64,000 nucleotides of DNA from assembly GCF_000368685.1 (NCBI RefSeq), contig NZ_KB849626.1:232476-296475 (forward strand), in the 5' to 3' direction. Below are positions 62,651 to 64,000 of this stretch, piece by piece. Position numbers and translations under genes: made by a program. A model generated the notes under the pieces. The model was not told the origin of the DNA. It saw only the letters and a program-made list of their open reading frames with translations, and did not search any database. The stretch is from Acinetobacter baylyi DSM 14961 = CIP 107474 (GTDB lineage Bacteria; Pseudomonadota; Gammaproteobacteria; Pseudomonadales; Moraxellaceae). Within the stretch, counting starts at the first letter, position 1. Every line of letters begins with the position of its first letter.

Positions 62651-63712
62651 GTGCTCAGGTTATATCGTAGGCCAAAGAAGGGGTTAGTGGGAGTCGATAT
62701 TAGTTCGACTTCTGTTAAAGTATTAGAGCTATCTGTAAAGAATAATCAGTATCGTGTTGAGAGCTATGGTCTGGTGCCGTTGCTTGAAAATAGTGTTGTA
62801 GAAAAAAATATTCTCAATCCAGAAGCGGTTGCAGATGCACTCACGCGTTCAATCAATCTGGCCAATCCCCAAGCTATCAATGCAGCGATTGCTGTTCCTA
62901 CTTCTATGGTCGTACACAAGATTATAGAGATGGATGCAGATATGACCGATGATGAAAGGGAAGTTCAGATCCGTATGGATGCTGAGCGTTACATTCCCTT
63001 TCCTCTGGATGAGGTCAGCCTAGATTTTGAAGTGATGTCAGAGCCTCTTGCCAATCCTAATCGCGTGAGTGTTTTAATTGCTGCAACCCGTACAGAAAAT
63101 GTAGATACACGTATTGAGGTGCTTGAGCTGGCAGGGTTGACACCAAAGGTCGCAGATGTGGAAAGCTATGCCATGGAACGCGCATTTAGCGTATTTGCAG
63201 ATACGCTGCCTATGGGCGTAAATACCGTCGGTATTTTGGATATTGGACATACCATGACCACCCTGTCTGTGATGCAAAAAGGAAAAATCATCTATACGCG
63301 TGAGCAGGTTTTTGGTGGTAAGCAGCTTACTCAGGAAGTTCAAAAACGCTATGGCATGTCTTATGAGGAAGCTGGACGTGCGAAGAAGGACGGTTCTTTA
63401 CCTGAAGATTTCACTCAGGAAGTTTTTGAGCCTTATTTGGAAGCCTTGGTCCAGCAAGCGGCACGTTCTTTGCAGTTTTTCTTTTCATCTTCGCAATACA
63501 ATGAAATTGACCATATTTTATTGGCAGGAGGCAATGCAAACATTCTAGGATTATCTCGGTTATTACAGCAAAAGCTTGGTTATCGGGTGACGATTGCCAA
63601 TCCATTTTTACAAATGGAGTTTTCGCCTCAGGTCGATATTAAGAAAGTCGAAAATGATGCTGCTTCACTCATGGTCGCTTGTGGTCTGGCTCTGAGGAGT
63701 TTTGATGAATGA
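62651..63712 (+). CDS. pilM: type IV pilus inner membrane assembly protein PilM
   Basis: PilM is the actin-like cytoplasmic protein that binds the N-terminus of PilN and ties the pilus motor to the PilNOP alignment complex. The 353-residue protein starts LRLYRRPKKGLVGVDISSTS with an ATPase phosphate loop, and has the second loop VGILDIGHTMTTLSVM and the adenosine motif ILLAGGNANILGLS. The GTG at 62651 has AGGA nine bases upstream and gives the family length. Earlier in-frame starts add unlike residues. The stop overlaps the pilN start as ATGA. In Acinetobacter type IV pili serve twitching and natural transformation. Confidence 0.94.
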   Translation: MLRLYRRPKKGLVGVDISSTSVKVLELSVKNNQYRVESYGLVPLLENSVVEKNILNPEAVADALTRSINLANPQAINAAIAVPTSMVVHKIIEMDADMTDDEREVQIRMDAERYIPFPLDEVSLDFEVMSEPLANPNRVSVLIAATRTENVDTRIEVLELAGLTPKVADVESYAMERAFSVFADTLPMGVNTVGILDIGHTMTTLSVMQKGKIIYTREQVFGGKQLTQEVQKRYGMSYEEAGRAKKDGSLPEDFTQEVFEPYLEALVQQAARSLQFFFSSSQYNEIDHILLAGGNANILGLSRLLQQKLGYRVTIANPFLQMEFSPQVDIKKVENDAASLMVACGLALRSFDE

Positions 63713-64000
63713 CAAAAATTAACCTGCTTCCGTGGCGAGATAAGCTGCGAGAAAAAAGAAAAAAAGAATTTCTGGTATTTAGCATATTGGTTGGGTTGTT
63801 GGGTTGTGCTGCAGTATTAATGGGATGGTTCTATTTTGGGCATAAATTAAACGATCAGGAACAAGCAAATCAGCTCATCTTGACGACTAACCAAGGATTA
63901 GATCAACAATTAAAATCACTGGATGGCCTGCAACAGCAACGGAATGCCATTGTGGAGCGGATGAAACTCATTCAAGGTTTACAGGCTCAGCGACCAGTCA
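63709..64000 (+). CDS. pilN: type IV pilus assembly protein PilN, 5' part
   Basis: The ATG overlaps the pilM stop by four bases. The 97 codons in the window begin MTKINLLPWRDKLREKRKKE, the conserved cytoplasmic peptide that docks into PilM (INLLPWR). One membrane helix follows (FSILVGLLGCAAVLMGWFYF), then the start of a periplasmic coiled coil. The gene is cut by the window end; the full family length is about 200 residues. Confidence 0.92.
   Translation, partial: MTKINLLPWRDKLREKRKKEFLVFSILVGLLGCAAVLMGWFYFGHKLNDQEQANQLILTTNQGLDQQLKSLDGLQQQRNAIVERMKLIQGLQAQRPV

Overview
The window reads as an Acinetobacter chromosome. The reasons are the moderately low GC, the dispersed histidine genes, the Pls/PosA-type synthetase, the split dcw cluster followed by rlmA, mrcA and pilMN, and an SDR at 33772-34659 that I recognise as Acr1, the fatty acyl-CoA reductase of wax-ester-making Acinetobacter. 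That protein agrees almost residue for residue with the A. baylyi Acr1 I remember, so a strain of or near A. baylyi is my best guess. This rests on memory, not on a search. No rRNA, CRISPR array or intact insertion sequence was seen.

Positions 1-2585 look like the end of a decayed genomic island inserted at the 3' end of a tRNA-Ser(GGA) gene. It holds an 8 x 8 bp tandem repeat, a lipoprotein gene with an open frame beyond its stop, the N-terminal stub of a Fic protein, an adjoining pair of remnants that could be a toxin tail and an immunity gene, a small orphan protein, and an integrase that has lost its middle.

Positions 2700-21500 carry kup, a proline-rich exported protein, a membrane-anchored NUC1-type nuclease with a small acidic neighbour, an AraC regulator divergent from a fatty-acid-hydroxylase-like gene, and hisF divergent from the thrB operon (thrB, CSD-DUF1294, small membrane protein). 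An ABC exporter follows, then a 1330-residue poly(amino acid) synthetase-like protein. The hisB-hisH-DUF805-hisA block and two tandem tRNA-Phe genes close this part.

Positions 21600-40100 hold a methyltransferase, a FadL porin, an acetyltransferase, a succinate/acetate CoA-transferase, envZ-ompR, tex, a SulP-STAS-carbonic anhydrase fusion, acr1, an O-acetylhomoserine sulfhydrylase, poxB and ettA. Positions 40200-47500 are a czcI-C-B-A-D divalent metal efflux locus.

Positions 47500-64000 carry a zinc-ribbon membrane protein, a tRNA-Ala/tRNA-Glu unit beside gltX, an orphan periplasmic sulfate-binding protein, and the cell-wall/division operon rsmH-ftsL-ftsI-murE-murF-mraY. After these come rlmA, mrcA (opposite strand) and the start of the type IV pilus operon pilM-pilN, with pilN cut by the window end. 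The strongest candidate for an under-described system is the exporter plus Pls/PosA-like synthetase at 11.7-17.8 kb.
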